Assembly: GCF_000485795.1 (NCBI RefSeq)
Contig: NZ_AXZL01000076.1
Span: forward strand, 1 to 64,000
From: Shewanella decolorationis S12
Lineage (GTDB): Bacteria > Pseudomonadota > Gammaproteobacteria > Enterobacterales > Shewanellaceae
DNA: 64,000 bases
Direction of reading: 5' to 3'
Part shown: positions 25,548-34,191 of the stretch, one piece after another
Position numbering within the stretch: position 1 is the stretch's first letter
Layout of the letters: each line of letters opens with the position of its first letter
Made by a program: the position numbers and the translations under genes
The notes under the pieces: generated by a model
What the model was told of the DNA's origin: nothing
Databases searched by the model: none
Seen by the model: the letters and a program-made list of their open reading frames with translations, nothing else

Positions 25548-26144
25548 CTATGGAACAAAATAGACATACACAAGTGCGCAGCCTGAACTGACAAGCACCA
25601 TATACAACAAGGATTTTTTCAATCGTTTCGTTTGAGGTACTAGCAAATAGGCGCCGGTGAGCGAAAAGAGAATAATCAACAAGGCGCAGAGATCTAACAC
25701 CCAAGCCCAGACAATCCCAGTATTGCGCCCCTTGTGTAGATCGTTCAGCACCGCAATAACGCCATAATCTAAGGTCTCAACATAGGCTTTACCGTCGAGC
25801 AGATCTAAGGTGACGGTGCGATAGGTGCCAGGGCCTTTATTCACTAGGCTTATCTCATCCTCATCAATATCGGCAGTACCGATATCCATATCCCATTGGC
25901 TTTTTAACCAATGCCCCGCCGCTAAACGCCACTCAGGCTCCTGTGGCGCAGCTGGTATCAAGTAGTTAGGAATATCAAACTGTTCATGTCGCGGTTCTTG
26001 ATCCGCTGAAGAAAACCAATTGGGGTGGTTTAAAGTGATCCCAGTAATAGCAAAAAACAGCATTAACAGCAGCAGTGCCATAGAGACATAAACATGAATA
26101 ATCCGAGCGAAGGAAAGCGATGATTTACTGACTTTTAATTTCAA
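25548..26144 (-). CDS. PepSY-associated membrane protein
   Basis: A 198-residue inner-membrane protein. Transmembrane helices lie at about 16-36 (VYVSMALLLLMLFFAITGIT), 146-166 and 176-196. Between them is a periplasmic region of about 100 residues with a PepSY-like fold, ending in DLHKGRNTGIVWAWVLDLCALL, the usual PepSY-TM signature. The frame starts with TTG at 26144 after GAGAGT; no ATG fits without removing the first helix. It is first in the three-gene unit and follows a Fur-box-like sequence. PepSY-TM proteins commonly accompany siderophore or ferric-reductase systems. Confidence 0.8.
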   Translation of the reverse strand: MKLKVSKSSLSFARIIHVYVSMALLLLMLFFAITGITLNHPNWFSSADQEPRHEQFDIPNYLIPAAPQEPEWRLAAGHWLKSQWDMDIGTADIDEDEISLVNKGPGTYRTVTLDLLDGKAYVETLDYGVIAVLNDLHKGRNTGIVWAWVLDLCALLIILFSLTGAYLLVPQTKRLKKSLLYMVLVSSGCALVYVYFVP

Positions 26145-26239
26145 TGACTGACTCTCAAGAAGGGATATTAGGCGAGCGCCTAAATCGCCACCAACCGTTA
26201 GCTAATAGCCTGTATTAACGAAAATTAATTGGATAGAGA

Positions 26240-26258
26240 TTAAATGATATTTATTATC
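26240..26258 (-). promoter_or_regulatory. Fur-box-like operator upstream of the PepSY operon
   Basis: The plus-strand 19-mer TTAAATGATATTTATTATC matches the consensus GATAATGATAATCATTATC at 14 of 19 positions by hand count, about 96 bases upstream of the PepSY gene start. Fur with ferrous iron would repress from such a site when iron is plentiful. Confidence 0.6.
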
Positions 26259-26524
26259 AACAAACTCAAATTTACATTCTTTACATCTCAAGTACGGTAT
26301 AACGGCAAGGTTGATGGGAAATATCACAAACTCACAGTGTAAAAAAAGAAGCTGAGAACACAGAAACAATTGTAAAAACAATACAAATTCAATTAGATAA
26401 AACTTTACCTTTCCCCCTCTAATCCCAGTAAAAATTTACTTATTCACCCCTCTCGTTTACAGAATTACAATCGGCTACAATCCGCCGCCGGCGACTTGCT
26501 GGTACTTCCAAAGGAAATATCATC

Positions 26525-27184
26525 TTGAGTACAACTCTGCTCAAAAAAATGCGTTGCCTTAACATTATTTGGCTCGCATTAATGCTTAATGCCTGTGTTG
26601 CTCCGCTGCTGTTAATGTCCCCCCAAGGCCAACTGATGTGGGCACTGCTAAAACCCCTTGTCGGATTAAATCCAAACGACGTGGGGCTGTTCGAACAGCC
26701 ACTGATTAAAGATCGGATGAAGGTCCTGCTAGGTGACAACTACGAGACCACAGTATCGCTGCTAAAAACCGCCGATAAAATCCAACAGGAAGGTCCGCTG
26801 TTTTATATGGTATCGACCTATACGCCTGTGCCGGAAATGGCCGAAAAAGCAGGCTTTGTGTGGAACTCAGAAACCAACCAAATGGCGGTGATGTTGCTTA
26901 CGGGTGGCTCGCCAAAAATTATCTCTGAGCAATTTACCGATCAGGCAGAAAAACTGGTACCAAGCTGGCCTAAAGAACTGGCTGACTACACAGATCCGCA
27001 AAAACTACAGCAAAAGGCGATAGATGCAGGCACGGAGAAACTGCAAGAACAAGTTCCAGCGGCTGCGCCCCTAAAAGCGGTTGCCACAGGCGATGTAAAA
27101 GCGACGCAGGAAGCGGTGCTTGAAAAGGCGGTAAGCGAAGTCGCAACCCCCGCAGCGGTTAAAGAAGTTAAACCCGTACAATAA
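26525..27184 (+). CDS. Predicted lipoprotein of unknown function
   Basis: A 219-residue protein with a signal sequence and lipobox LNAC (cysteine at residue 24), so it is likely lipidated. The segment from about 33 to 150 (LMWALLKPLVGLNPNDVGLFEQ, then DRMKVLLGDNYETTVSLL) is mixed alpha/beta with no motif I recognise. The C-terminal 70 residues are rich in Ala, Lys and Val and probably disordered. The start is TTG 26525 behind AAAGGAAA; ATG 26549 is an alternative that would shorten the signal peptide. It is divergent from the PepSY operon. Confidence 0.6.
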   Translation: MSTTLLKKMRCLNIIWLALMLNACVAPLLLMSPQGQLMWALLKPLVGLNPNDVGLFEQPLIKDRMKVLLGDNYETTVSLLKTADKIQQEGPLFYMVSTYTPVPEMAEKAGFVWNSETNQMAVMLLTGGSPKIISEQFTDQAEKLVPSWPKELADYTDPQKLQQKAIDAGTEKLQEQVPAAAPLKAVATGDVKATQEAVLEKAVSEVATPAAVKEVKPVQ

Positions 27185-27239
27185 CCACTACTCAACGCTC
27201 GGCGAGCGTTTAAGTCGCATTTTACATTTGTCGGTATCG

Positions 27240-27272
27240 GCCACAGTGTTTATTCAGCACTGTGGCTTTTTT
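27240..27272 (+). terminator. Terminator after the lipoprotein gene
   Basis: A 9-bp stem GCCACAGTG/CACTGTGGC followed by TTTTTT on the plus strand, about 55 bases past the stop codon. Confidence 0.85.
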
Positions 27273-27437
27273 ATCTCAATAAACACCAATTAAGCACATC
27301 TTAGCCATTAGCACATAGCCACAATTCAAGGCTTGCGCTAGTGATGCCATAGCACGCTAACGATATCGGCAAAGAAGATTGAAAAATAACGAAGTAATAG
27401 AGAGTAACTCGATAAGCACATACAAAAGACAAAAAGC

Positions 27438-27465
27438 AAAAAGCCCGTCGTAGGACGGGCTTTTT
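27438..27465 (-). terminator. Terminator of the seven-gene tRNA cluster
   Basis: A stem AAAGCCCGTC/GACGGGCTTT with a four-base loop lies six bases past the last tRNA-Gln, followed by T-runs on the minus strand. Confidence 0.88.
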
Positions 27466-27470
27466 AACTA

Positions 27471-27545
27471 TGGCTGGGGTACTAGGATTCGAACCTAGGT
27501 ATGCCGGGATCAAAACCCGGTGCCTTACCGCTTGGCGATACCCCA
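27471..27545 (-). tRNA. tRNA-Gln (TTG), copy 1
   Basis: A 75-base gene with encoded CCA, anticodon loop TTTTGAT giving TTG, and the TGGGGTATCGCCAAGCGGT start typical of glutamine tRNA. It is identical to the two other copies by eye and is the last gene of the cluster. Confidence 0.97.
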
Positions 27546-27581
27546 ATTAACTTGTTATCAACCTTAAAGGTTGCACTTTGA

Positions 27582-27666
<85 letters not shown>

Positions 27667-27749
27667 ATCAAAATGTACCAGATTGGCAAACAAAGGCGTC
27701 TCTGGATTTTTACCAGATAAATCAAACTGATTTAACGTGGATTTAAATA

Positions 27750-27826
27750 TGGTAGCAATGGCGGGACTTGAACCTGCGACCCCAGCATTATGAGTGCTGT
27801 GCTCTAACCAGCTGAGCTACATTGCC
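27750..27826 (-). tRNA. Elongator tRNA-Met (CAT), copy 1
   Basis: A 77-base gene with encoded CCA and anticodon loop CTCATAA. The acceptor GGCAATG pairs fully, unlike the initiator, so it is an elongator methionine tRNA. The TTAGAGCACAGCACTCAT context is close to E. coli metT. Confidence 0.96.
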
Positions 27827-27827
27827 A

Positions 27828-27902
27828 TGGCTGGGGTACTAGGATTCGAACCTAGGTATGCCGGGATCAAAACCCGGTGCCTTACCGCTTGGCGATACCC
27901 CA
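27828..27902 (-). tRNA. tRNA-Gln (TTG), copy 2
   Basis: A 75-base gene matching copy 1. Only one base separates its CCA end from the 5' end of tRNA-Met copy 1. Confidence 0.97.
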
Positions 27903-27924
27903 AAAACTGAGAAACATGAAATGA

Positions 27925-27999
27925 TGGCTGGGGTACTAGGATTCGAACCTAGGTATGCCGGGATCAAAACCCGGTGCCTTACCGCTTGGCGATACCCCA
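27925..27999 (-). tRNA. tRNA-Gln (TTG), copy 3
   Basis: A 75-base gene matching copies 1 and 2, 22 bases upstream of copy 2. Confidence 0.97.
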
Positions 28000-28046
28000 T
28001 CACTAACTTGTTTCATACATCCGCTTACGCCGATGTTTAAAAATAA

Positions 28047-28131
<85 letters not shown>

Positions 28132-28185
28132 ACTGCTTCAAGTTGACATCCTGAATTGATGCTAGCAAACGCTAGGATAACGAAA

Positions 28186-28262
28186 TGGTAGCAATGGCGG
28201 GACTTGAACCTGCGACCCCAGCATTATGAGTGCTGTGCTCTAACCAGCTGAGCTACATTGCC
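28186..28262 (-). tRNA. Elongator tRNA-Met (CAT), copy 2
   Basis: A 77-base gene matching copy 1. It is the first gene of the cluster, 41 bases after its promoter -10 box. Confidence 0.96.
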
Positions 28263-28303
28263 ACTTCGTTATTGCGCGCCCCTCGTAGCGAGGAACGGGG
28301 CGT

Positions 28304-28332
28304 ATTATGCTTATTCGAGGTATCGAGGTCAA
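28304..28332 (-). promoter_or_regulatory. Promoter of the tRNA cluster
   Basis: On the minus strand TTGACC (28327-28332) and CATAAT (28304-28309) are 17 bases apart. They are followed by a GC-rich discriminator (ACGCCCCG), a mark of stringently controlled stable-RNA promoters. Confidence 0.8.
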
Positions 28333-28471
28333 CAGCTTTTTTTCGCTATTTTCCTCGAGGCAAACCGTTCGGCTATTACTTCACCAAACTGAGCAACAGA
28401 TGCGCTAAATCAACCTCTGTTGCCCGTATTTTGCCTTACTTTCTAAAGCTTAGCCCTTTTTATCAAAGCTG

Positions 28472-29563
28472 TTATACGTTAAACAGGAAGTGCATGACAT
28501 CACCGTCTTGAACAATGTATGTCTTGCCTTCTACACGTAACTTACCCGCTTCTTTGGCGCCCGCTTCACCTTTATAGGTAATAAAGTCATCAAATGCCAT
28601 TACTTGAGCACGAATAAAGCCACGTTCGAAGTCGGTGTGAATAACGCCCGCCGCTTGTGGTGCCGTCGCGCCTACAGAAACGGTCCAAGCACGCACTTCT
28701 TTTACACCCGCTGTGAAGTAAGTTTGCAGGTTCAGCAATTGGTATCCAGCGCGGATCACGCGGTCTAACCCTGGCTCTTCTAACCCGAGGTCAGCCATAA
28801 ACTCATCACGCTCTTCGGCCTCCATTTCAGCCAGTTCTGACTCAATGGCGGCACACACAGACACGACAATGGCATTTTCTTTTTCAGCAATGGCACGTAC
28901 TGCATCTAAGTGTGGGTTGTTTTCGAAACCATCTTCAGCCACGTTAGCGATGTACATGGTTGGCTTTAAGGTTAAGAAGTTTAAGTAAGCAACAGCTTCT
29001 AATTCTTCCTTAGACAGTTCCATAGAACGCAGCATATGGCCTTCATCGAGGATGGGACGCATCTTCTCGAGTACATCCACTTCAAATTTAGCGTCTTTGT
29101 CGCCACCCTTAGCGCGTTTTTGTTGGCGGATCACCGCACGCTCTAAACTATCTAAGTCGGCTAATGCCAATTCAGTGTTGATGACTTCTATATCGCGCGC
29201 AGGGTCAACACGGTTAGCCACGTGGACAATGTTGTCATCTTCAAAGCAGCGCACCACGTGACCGATAGCATCGGTTTCGCGGATGTTAGCAAGGAACTTG
29301 TTACCTAAGCCTTCACCTTTAGACGCGCCCGCTACTAGACCAGCAATATCCACGAATTCCATGGTGGTTGGCAGTACACGTTGCGGATTTACAATTGCCG
29401 CCAGCGCATCTAAGCGTGGATCCGGCACAGGTACAACGCCAGTGTTTGGCTCGATGGTACAAAACGGGAAGTTTGCCGCTTCGATGCCAGCCTTAGTTAA
29501 CGCATTAAAAAGCGTTGATTTACCTACGTTAGGAAGACCAACAATGCCGCATTTAAAACCCAT
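28472..29563 (-). CDS. ychF: Redox-regulated ATPase YchF
   Basis: A 363-residue Obg-family P-loop protein that binds ATP rather than GTP (Ola1 in eukaryotes) and associates with ribosomes. Visible are GLPNVGKST at 8-16, the switch DIAGLVAGASKGEGLGN, an altered G4 motif, a coiled-coil insertion, and the C-terminal TGS domain with YFTAGVKEVRAW and DFERGFIRAQVM. It is the usual neighbour of pth and lies 138 bases downstream of it. Confidence 0.97.
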   Translation of the reverse strand: MGFKCGIVGLPNVGKSTLFNALTKAGIEAANFPFCTIEPNTGVVPVPDPRLDALAAIVNPQRVLPTTMEFVDIAGLVAGASKGEGLGNKFLANIRETDAIGHVVRCFEDDNIVHVANRVDPARDIEVINTELALADLDSLERAVIRQQKRAKGGDKDAKFEVDVLEKMRPILDEGHMLRSMELSKEELEAVAYLNFLTLKPTMYIANVAEDGFENNPHLDAVRAIAEKENAIVVSVCAAIESELAEMEAEERDEFMADLGLEEPGLDRVIRAGYQLLNLQTYFTAGVKEVRAWTVSVGATAPQAAGVIHTDFERGFIRAQVMAFDDFITYKGEAGAKEAGKLRVEGKTYIVQDGDVMHFLFNV

Positions 29564-29701
29564 ATTCTTACCTTTCTCTCGATGATAGGCTGGCGAGTCA
29601 CACTCACCAGCAAGTTTATAGTCAGCCTGCCCTTAGGCAGTACATTGATTAATTCTATTGTCTTGTGTTCGCCGTCCTTTCGCGGGCCGCGAGCACTGGG
29701 C

Positions 29702-30289
29702 TTACTCTGCTTTAAAGGAGTGTAAGCGAGTCATGGCTTTCACCATGTCCTCTTTAAATAGCACTTCAGTGGAGCGTACAGCTTCATCCACGGCGGCGTT
29801 GATCAGCTCTTGTTCTTTGGCTGGCGCCTTACCCAGTACGTAACCACTGACTTTATTCTTATCGCCAGGATGGCCAATCCCAATCCGTAAACGGTAGAAG
29901 TTTTTATCATTAGCCAGTTTAGCAATAATGTCTTTTAAACCGTTATGGCCACCATGACCGCCACCGAGTTTAAACTTAGCCACACCTGGCGGCATATCCA
30001 ACTCATCGTGGGCCACTAGAATTTCTTCAGGCGTAATACGGAAGAAATTCGCTAAGGCCCCCACGGCTTTGCCGCTTAAGTTCATATAGGTGGTTGGGAT
30101 CAGCAAACGCACATCTTTGCCATGCAATACGGCTCTGGCGGTGAGGCCAAAATACTTGCTATCCGGCACTAAGCTGACGCCACAGATGCGGGCCAATTCT
30201 TCCACATACCAAGCTCCCGCATTATGGCGAGTCTGCGCATATTCGGCGCCCGGATTGGCAAGACCTACGATTAATTTAATTTCGCTCAT
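29702..30289 (-). CDS. pth: Peptidyl-tRNA hydrolase
   Basis: A 195-residue esterase that releases tRNA from prematurely dropped peptidyl-tRNA. The catalytic histidine is in [11 protein letters not shown] (about residue 22) and the aspartate is in [23 protein letters not shown] is also conserved. The start is taken at [14 protein letters not shown] (30289); six further in-frame codons upstream are not conserved. It forms a pair with ychF. Confidence 0.97.
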
Positions 30290-30456
30290 GACACTCACTA
30301 ATGGCACTCAATACTGCGTTAATTGGTCGATGGCAAAGCGCACATGGACGACCATCTTGAGTTAATAATGCCGCTTATGCTCGTTAAAAACGCGGCATTT
30401 TAGCACTCAATGCGTAAGTCAACAAATGCCGAGTGAGTCAGCACTCACGATGTGGC

Positions 30457-31683
30457 CTAATTGAGCCCCATCGCATACTTCAGCACGGTTCGCTTGATGG
30501 GAGAATTAATATTGGCCAGTTTTAACGCGCCGTTACGCAGTAATTTAAGTGGCAGAATGTCATTACTAAAGCCTGCGTAAAACACATCCATGGTCGTCAT
30601 CATCAGCTGATTATCGCGATAACGTTTGGCTTGATAGGCGTTTAATACCTCGGTGGACCACCAAGGTTTATCCTCGATTAATGCAGTCTTGATTACCGTT
30701 AGTAAGGCCTCGACATCTTTAAAGCCGAGGTTAACCCCTTGGCCCGCCAACGGGTTAATGGTGTGCGCAGCATCCCCTAAAATCACCACATTCGGCTTAA
30801 AATAGGCATTCGCGTGGCGGCGCGTGAGGGCAAAACTGCCTTTGGCTTCGACAGTAAAGTCACTGTCTAAGCGAGCGGGAAAATGCTGGCGGATTTGGTC
30901 GGCAAGCTGCTTATGATTCAGCTGCATTAACTGTTTAATGCGATTGGCATCGTCATACCAGACTAACGACGCATGATTGCCAGGTAAAGGTAATAACGAG
31001 CGCGGGCCGTTAGGGGTAAATTGTTGCCAAGTGACATCTTGCTGGCCTTGGGCGGTTTGGATATTAATCAGCATCGCCGATTGGGCATAGTCCCAACCCG
31101 AAATGCCAATCCCCGCCCATTGACGCACCTGCGAGTTGGCGCCATCGGCCCCGATGAGCAGCTTTGCCTCAAGCTGAATACCGGATTGTAAGTGCACGCT
31201 CACCCCGTCTGAGAGGCGCGAAAATGTCGCCACACGCTCGGGGCAAAACAATTTAATCGCATCCCATTGCTGCATTTGCTCCCACAGGGCGAGTTGCACC
31301 AAACGGTTTTCAACAATATGCCCTAAATGGCTCGCGCCAATTTGTGAGCTATGGAATTGAGTAATGCAGCCATCAAGCTCCCAGGTTTCTAAGCCCAGAT
31401 AAGGCACATTACGCATGTTAAGCAGACTCTCGAGTGCGCCTAGCTGCTCGAGTAACTGTTCAGAGGCCACGCTTATCGCCGACACGCGCACATCTAATGC
31501 CTGCTCGGGGGAATAAGCCTCGGGGGCAAATGATTCAATCACCGCCACCTGCAAGCCTTGCTTCGCCAGTCCGATAGCCGTTGCAGCGCCCACCATACCG
31601 CCACCGACAAGGATTACATCAAATTGTTGAGTATCTGTGGTTGTCTGGCTTGGTTGCTGTGTTTGGCTTATCACTTGGCTCAT
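30457..31683 (-). CDS. FAD-dependent ubiquinone-biosynthesis hydroxylase (UbiH/UbiF family)
   Basis: A 408-residue flavoprotein monooxygenase. The N-terminal dinucleotide fold is VILVGGGMVGAATAIGLAKQG, the middle motif is LLIGADGANSQVRQWAGI, and the FAD-ribityl motif is VVILGDAAHTINPLAGQGVNLGF. This family hydroxylates the ring of the ubiquinone precursor. Position next to the glutamine/methionine tRNA cluster and miaB mirrors E. coli ubiF, which favours UbiF (C6 hydroxylation), but UbiH and UbiI cannot be excluded. Start ATG 31683 is preferred to a GTG four codons earlier. Confidence 0.9.
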   Translation of the reverse strand: MSQVISQTQQPSQTTTDTQQFDVILVGGGMVGAATAIGLAKQGLQVAVIESFAPEAYSPEQALDVRVSAISVASEQLLEQLGALESLLNMRNVPYLGLETWELDGCITQFHSSQIGASHLGHIVENRLVQLALWEQMQQWDAIKLFCPERVATFSRLSDGVSVHLQSGIQLEAKLLIGADGANSQVRQWAGIGISGWDYAQSAMLINIQTAQGQQDVTWQQFTPNGPRSLLPLPGNHASLVWYDDANRIKQLMQLNHKQLADQIRQHFPARLDSDFTVEAKGSFALTRRHANAYFKPNVVILGDAAHTINPLAGQGVNLGFKDVEALLTVIKTALIEDKPWWSTEVLNAYQAKRYRDNQLMMTTMDVFYAGFSNDILPLKLLRNGALKLANINSPIKRTVLKYAMGLN

Positions 31684-32032
31684 CTTAGTTACCACTCTTT
31701 AGAATTCTTTCCATTTATCTGATGCACTTTACTCTTAGCTAGAGCTCGAAATTAAGGCTCAAGCTTAAAGCGCATCACGCTGATCGCGGGCATTGTATCA
31801 AAAGCATGTCAATTTCAGCTCAAAGGTGAGCAAATGTTGCTAGGGGCGCATTTGCTCACAGTTGCTTACAAAGGCAAGTTTTCACGCTTAACAAAGCCAC
31901 TACACTCTAAGTCAACCCCGCGGGAATCTCAGGCGGTCTGCGGGATAAGCCGATTAGCATCTCACTTAGCGAGCCCTAGCCGTTCGGGACGAGTTACCAG
32001 TGAATCCACTTAATAGAGTTAGTGAGGATGTC
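31684..32032. other. Intergenic region with an 11-bp inverted repeat
   Basis: This 349-base stretch separates the divergent ubi-type gene and the small secreted-protein gene. No convincing coding frame is seen. It contains the perfect inverted repeat GTGAGCAAATG (31826-31836) and CATTTGCTCAC (31849-31859), with arm centres 23 bases apart and no T-run. That geometry suits a dimeric repressor or activator site. Confidence 0.5.
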
Positions 32033-32365
32033 ATGAAAACACTCATCCACTTGCAGATAGCCAGTAGTCTACTGATTTGCAGCGCAGTCCCATTTAGTCA
32101 TGCTCTGGCGGCAACGCCAGTGATGGAAACCATCACAGTCAGTTATCGCGACCCACTCGATTATGCCCTATATCTACATACCACGGAAATGTTGAGCGTA
32201 TTTCGACTCGAAATCCGTGAAGACATTAGCATTCAAGCCCGTAATAGCTTGTTAGAAATGGCAAATGCAGCCCAATTTAGCCAGCCATTCCTCGCACAAA
32301 ACTCATCCGCTGAGATAAACCTAGCTTCTTTGTGGGTATCACAATCTCAGGGGATTGGCGAGTAA
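32033..32365 (+). CDS. Small exported protein of unknown function
   Basis: A 110-residue protein with a signal peptide that probably cleaves after SHALA (about residue 25). The mature part contains VMETITVSYRDPLDYALYLH and a predicted helical stretch ISIQARNSLLEMAN. No family is recognised and there are no cysteines in the mature part. Start ATG 32033 follows AGGA at five bases; a longer frame from GTG 32000 lacks a ribosome-binding site. It lies 139 bases upstream of miaB. Confidence 0.6.
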   Translation: MKTLIHLQIASSLLICSAVPFSHALAATPVMETITVSYRDPLDYALYLHTTEMLSVFRLEIREDISIQARNSLLEMANAAQFSQPFLAQNSSAEINLASLWVSQSQGIGE

Positions 32366-32504
32366 AAATGTGGACAAAGCTGGTCAGCGGCCATAACTGC
32401 GGGTAAAATGTCGCGCTATTTTTACTGGGCGGCCGGATTTGTCTCTAACAGGGCAAAGGCAGCTTGGGCACATATTTACTGGGCAGCGTAGGGCAACACA
32501 ACTG

Positions 32505-33929
32505 ATGAGCAAAAAACTCCATATTAAAACTTGGGGCTGTCAAATGAATGAGTATGACTCATCCAAGATGGCGGATCTTTTAGGCGAATACCAAGGTTAC
32601 ACCTTGACTGAAGAAGCAGAAGAAGCGGACATTCTACTGCTAAACACTTGTTCTATCCGCGAAAAAGCGCAGGAAAAGGTGTTCCATCAGTTAGGTCGTT
32701 GGAAAACCCTCAAAGATAAAAATCCCGACCTGATTATTGGTGTGGGTGGTTGTGTTGCATCGCAGGAAGGTAAGGCGATCAAAGACCGTGCTCAATGCGT
32801 CGACATCATTTTTGGACCACAGACACTGCACCGTCTGCCGGATATGATCGACCAAGTGCGTCGTGGCGAAAAGGCCGTGATCGACGTGAGCTTCCCTGAA
32901 ATCGAAAAATTTGACCGTCTACCAGAACCGCGCGCCGAAGGCCCAACGGCGTTTGTGTCTATCATGGAAGGTTGCAGCAAATACTGCTCATTCTGCGTGG
33001 TGCCTTATACCCGCGGTGAAGAAGTCAGCCGTCCATCGGACGACATCATCCTCGAGATTGCCCAACTGGCAGAACAAGGTGTGCGTGAAGTCAACCTGCT
33101 CGGTCAAAACGTTAACGCCTACCGTGGTGCAACCCACGACGGCGGCATTTGTACCTTTGCCGAGCTATTACGCTATGTCGCCGCTATCGATGGTATCGAC
33201 CGTATTCGCTTCACCACCAGTCACCCGATTGAATTTACGCAGGACATTATCGACGTTTACGAAGATACCCCTGAATTAGTCAGCTTCCTGCATTTACCTG
33301 TGCAATCCGGTTCTGACCGCATTCTGACGGCAATGAAGCGTGGCCATATGGCGATTGAGTACAAGTCAATCATCCGCCGTCTGCGCAAAGCCCGTCCTGA
33401 TATCCAAATCAGCTCTGACTTTATCATTGGCTTCCCAGGCGAAACCAAAGAAGACTTCGCCGATACCATGAAGCTGATTGAAGATGTAGGCTTTGACCAC
33501 AGCTTTAGCTTTATCTACAGTGCGCGCCCTGGTACTCCTGCGGCAGATTTACCCGATGACGTTGATATGGAAGAGAAAAAACAACGTCTGGCGATTCTGC
33601 AGGACCGTATCACTCAACAAGCCATGCGTTACAGCCGCCATATGATGGGCACAGTACAACGTATTCTGGTTGAAGGCCCATCGGTGAAAAACCCCATGGA
33701 GCTGCGCGGCCGTACCGAAAACAACCGTGTCGTCAACTTTGAAGGCCTACCAAAGCACATCGGTAGCTTTGTGGATGTCGAAATTGTCGACGTTTACACT
33801 AACTCACTGCGCGGTAAATTTATCCGCGGTGAAGATGAAATGGATCTGCGCCGCAACCTGCGCCCATCGGATATTCTGGCGAAACACAAACAGGATGACG
33901 ATCTCGGTGTGACACAATTTAAACCTTAA
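32505..33929 (+). CDS. miaB: tRNA-2-methylthio-N6-dimethylallyladenosine synthase MiaB
   Basis: A 474-residue radical-SAM methylthiotransferase that adds a methylthio group to i6A37 of tRNAs reading UNN codons. The N-terminal domain has three cluster cysteines (WGCQMN, LNTCSIRE, VGGCVAS), the radical-SAM motif is CSKYCSFC, and the C terminus is a TRAM RNA-binding domain. Start ATG 32505 (MSKKLHIKTWGC) matches the family; the frame extends 22 codons further upstream without conservation. It is the first gene of the miaB-ybeZ-ybeY-corC-lnt series. Confidence 0.97.
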   Translation: MSKKLHIKTWGCQMNEYDSSKMADLLGEYQGYTLTEEAEEADILLLNTCSIREKAQEKVFHQLGRWKTLKDKNPDLIIGVGGCVASQEGKAIKDRAQCVDIIFGPQTLHRLPDMIDQVRRGEKAVIDVSFPEIEKFDRLPEPRAEGPTAFVSIMEGCSKYCSFCVVPYTRGEEVSRPSDDIILEIAQLAEQGVREVNLLGQNVNAYRGATHDGGICTFAELLRYVAAIDGIDRIRFTTSHPIEFTQDIIDVYEDTPELVSFLHLPVQSGSDRILTAMKRGHMAIEYKSIIRRLRKARPDIQISSDFIIGFPGETKEDFADTMKLIEDVGFDHSFSFIYSARPGTPAADLPDDVDMEEKKQRLAILQDRITQQAMRYSRHMMGTVQRILVEGPSVKNPMELRGRTENNRVVNFEGLPKHIGSFVDVEIVDVYTNSLRGKFIRGEDEMDLRRNLRPSDILAKHKQDDDLGVTQFKP

Positions 33930-33962
33930 GGGTTTAAAATTTAGCGAGTAGCACCTATATCA

Positions 33963-34000
33963 GGGCGACATGGTGAGTTAACCTCAGTGTCGCCCTTTTT
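33963..34000 (+). terminator. Terminator after miaB
   Basis: An 8-bp stem GGGCGACA/TGTCGCCC followed by a run of T residues, 33 bases past the miaB stop. It implies that ybeZ has its own promoter. Confidence 0.8.
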
Positions 34001-34191
34001 GTTTTGTGGGCTTTTGCCTTCTATAGAGCAGCTATTCAAAACCCTCGGGCTTAACGATTTTCCGTTAGCAATTATCCGCTATGGCTCGTAAACTGAGGTT
34101 ATCTTCTGATTAGAGACTGCGATAGCAAACAGGCATCGCACTTGGCTTTTCACTCAGCACTTTGCTTGGTATTTGACAATAGGAGTACTAT

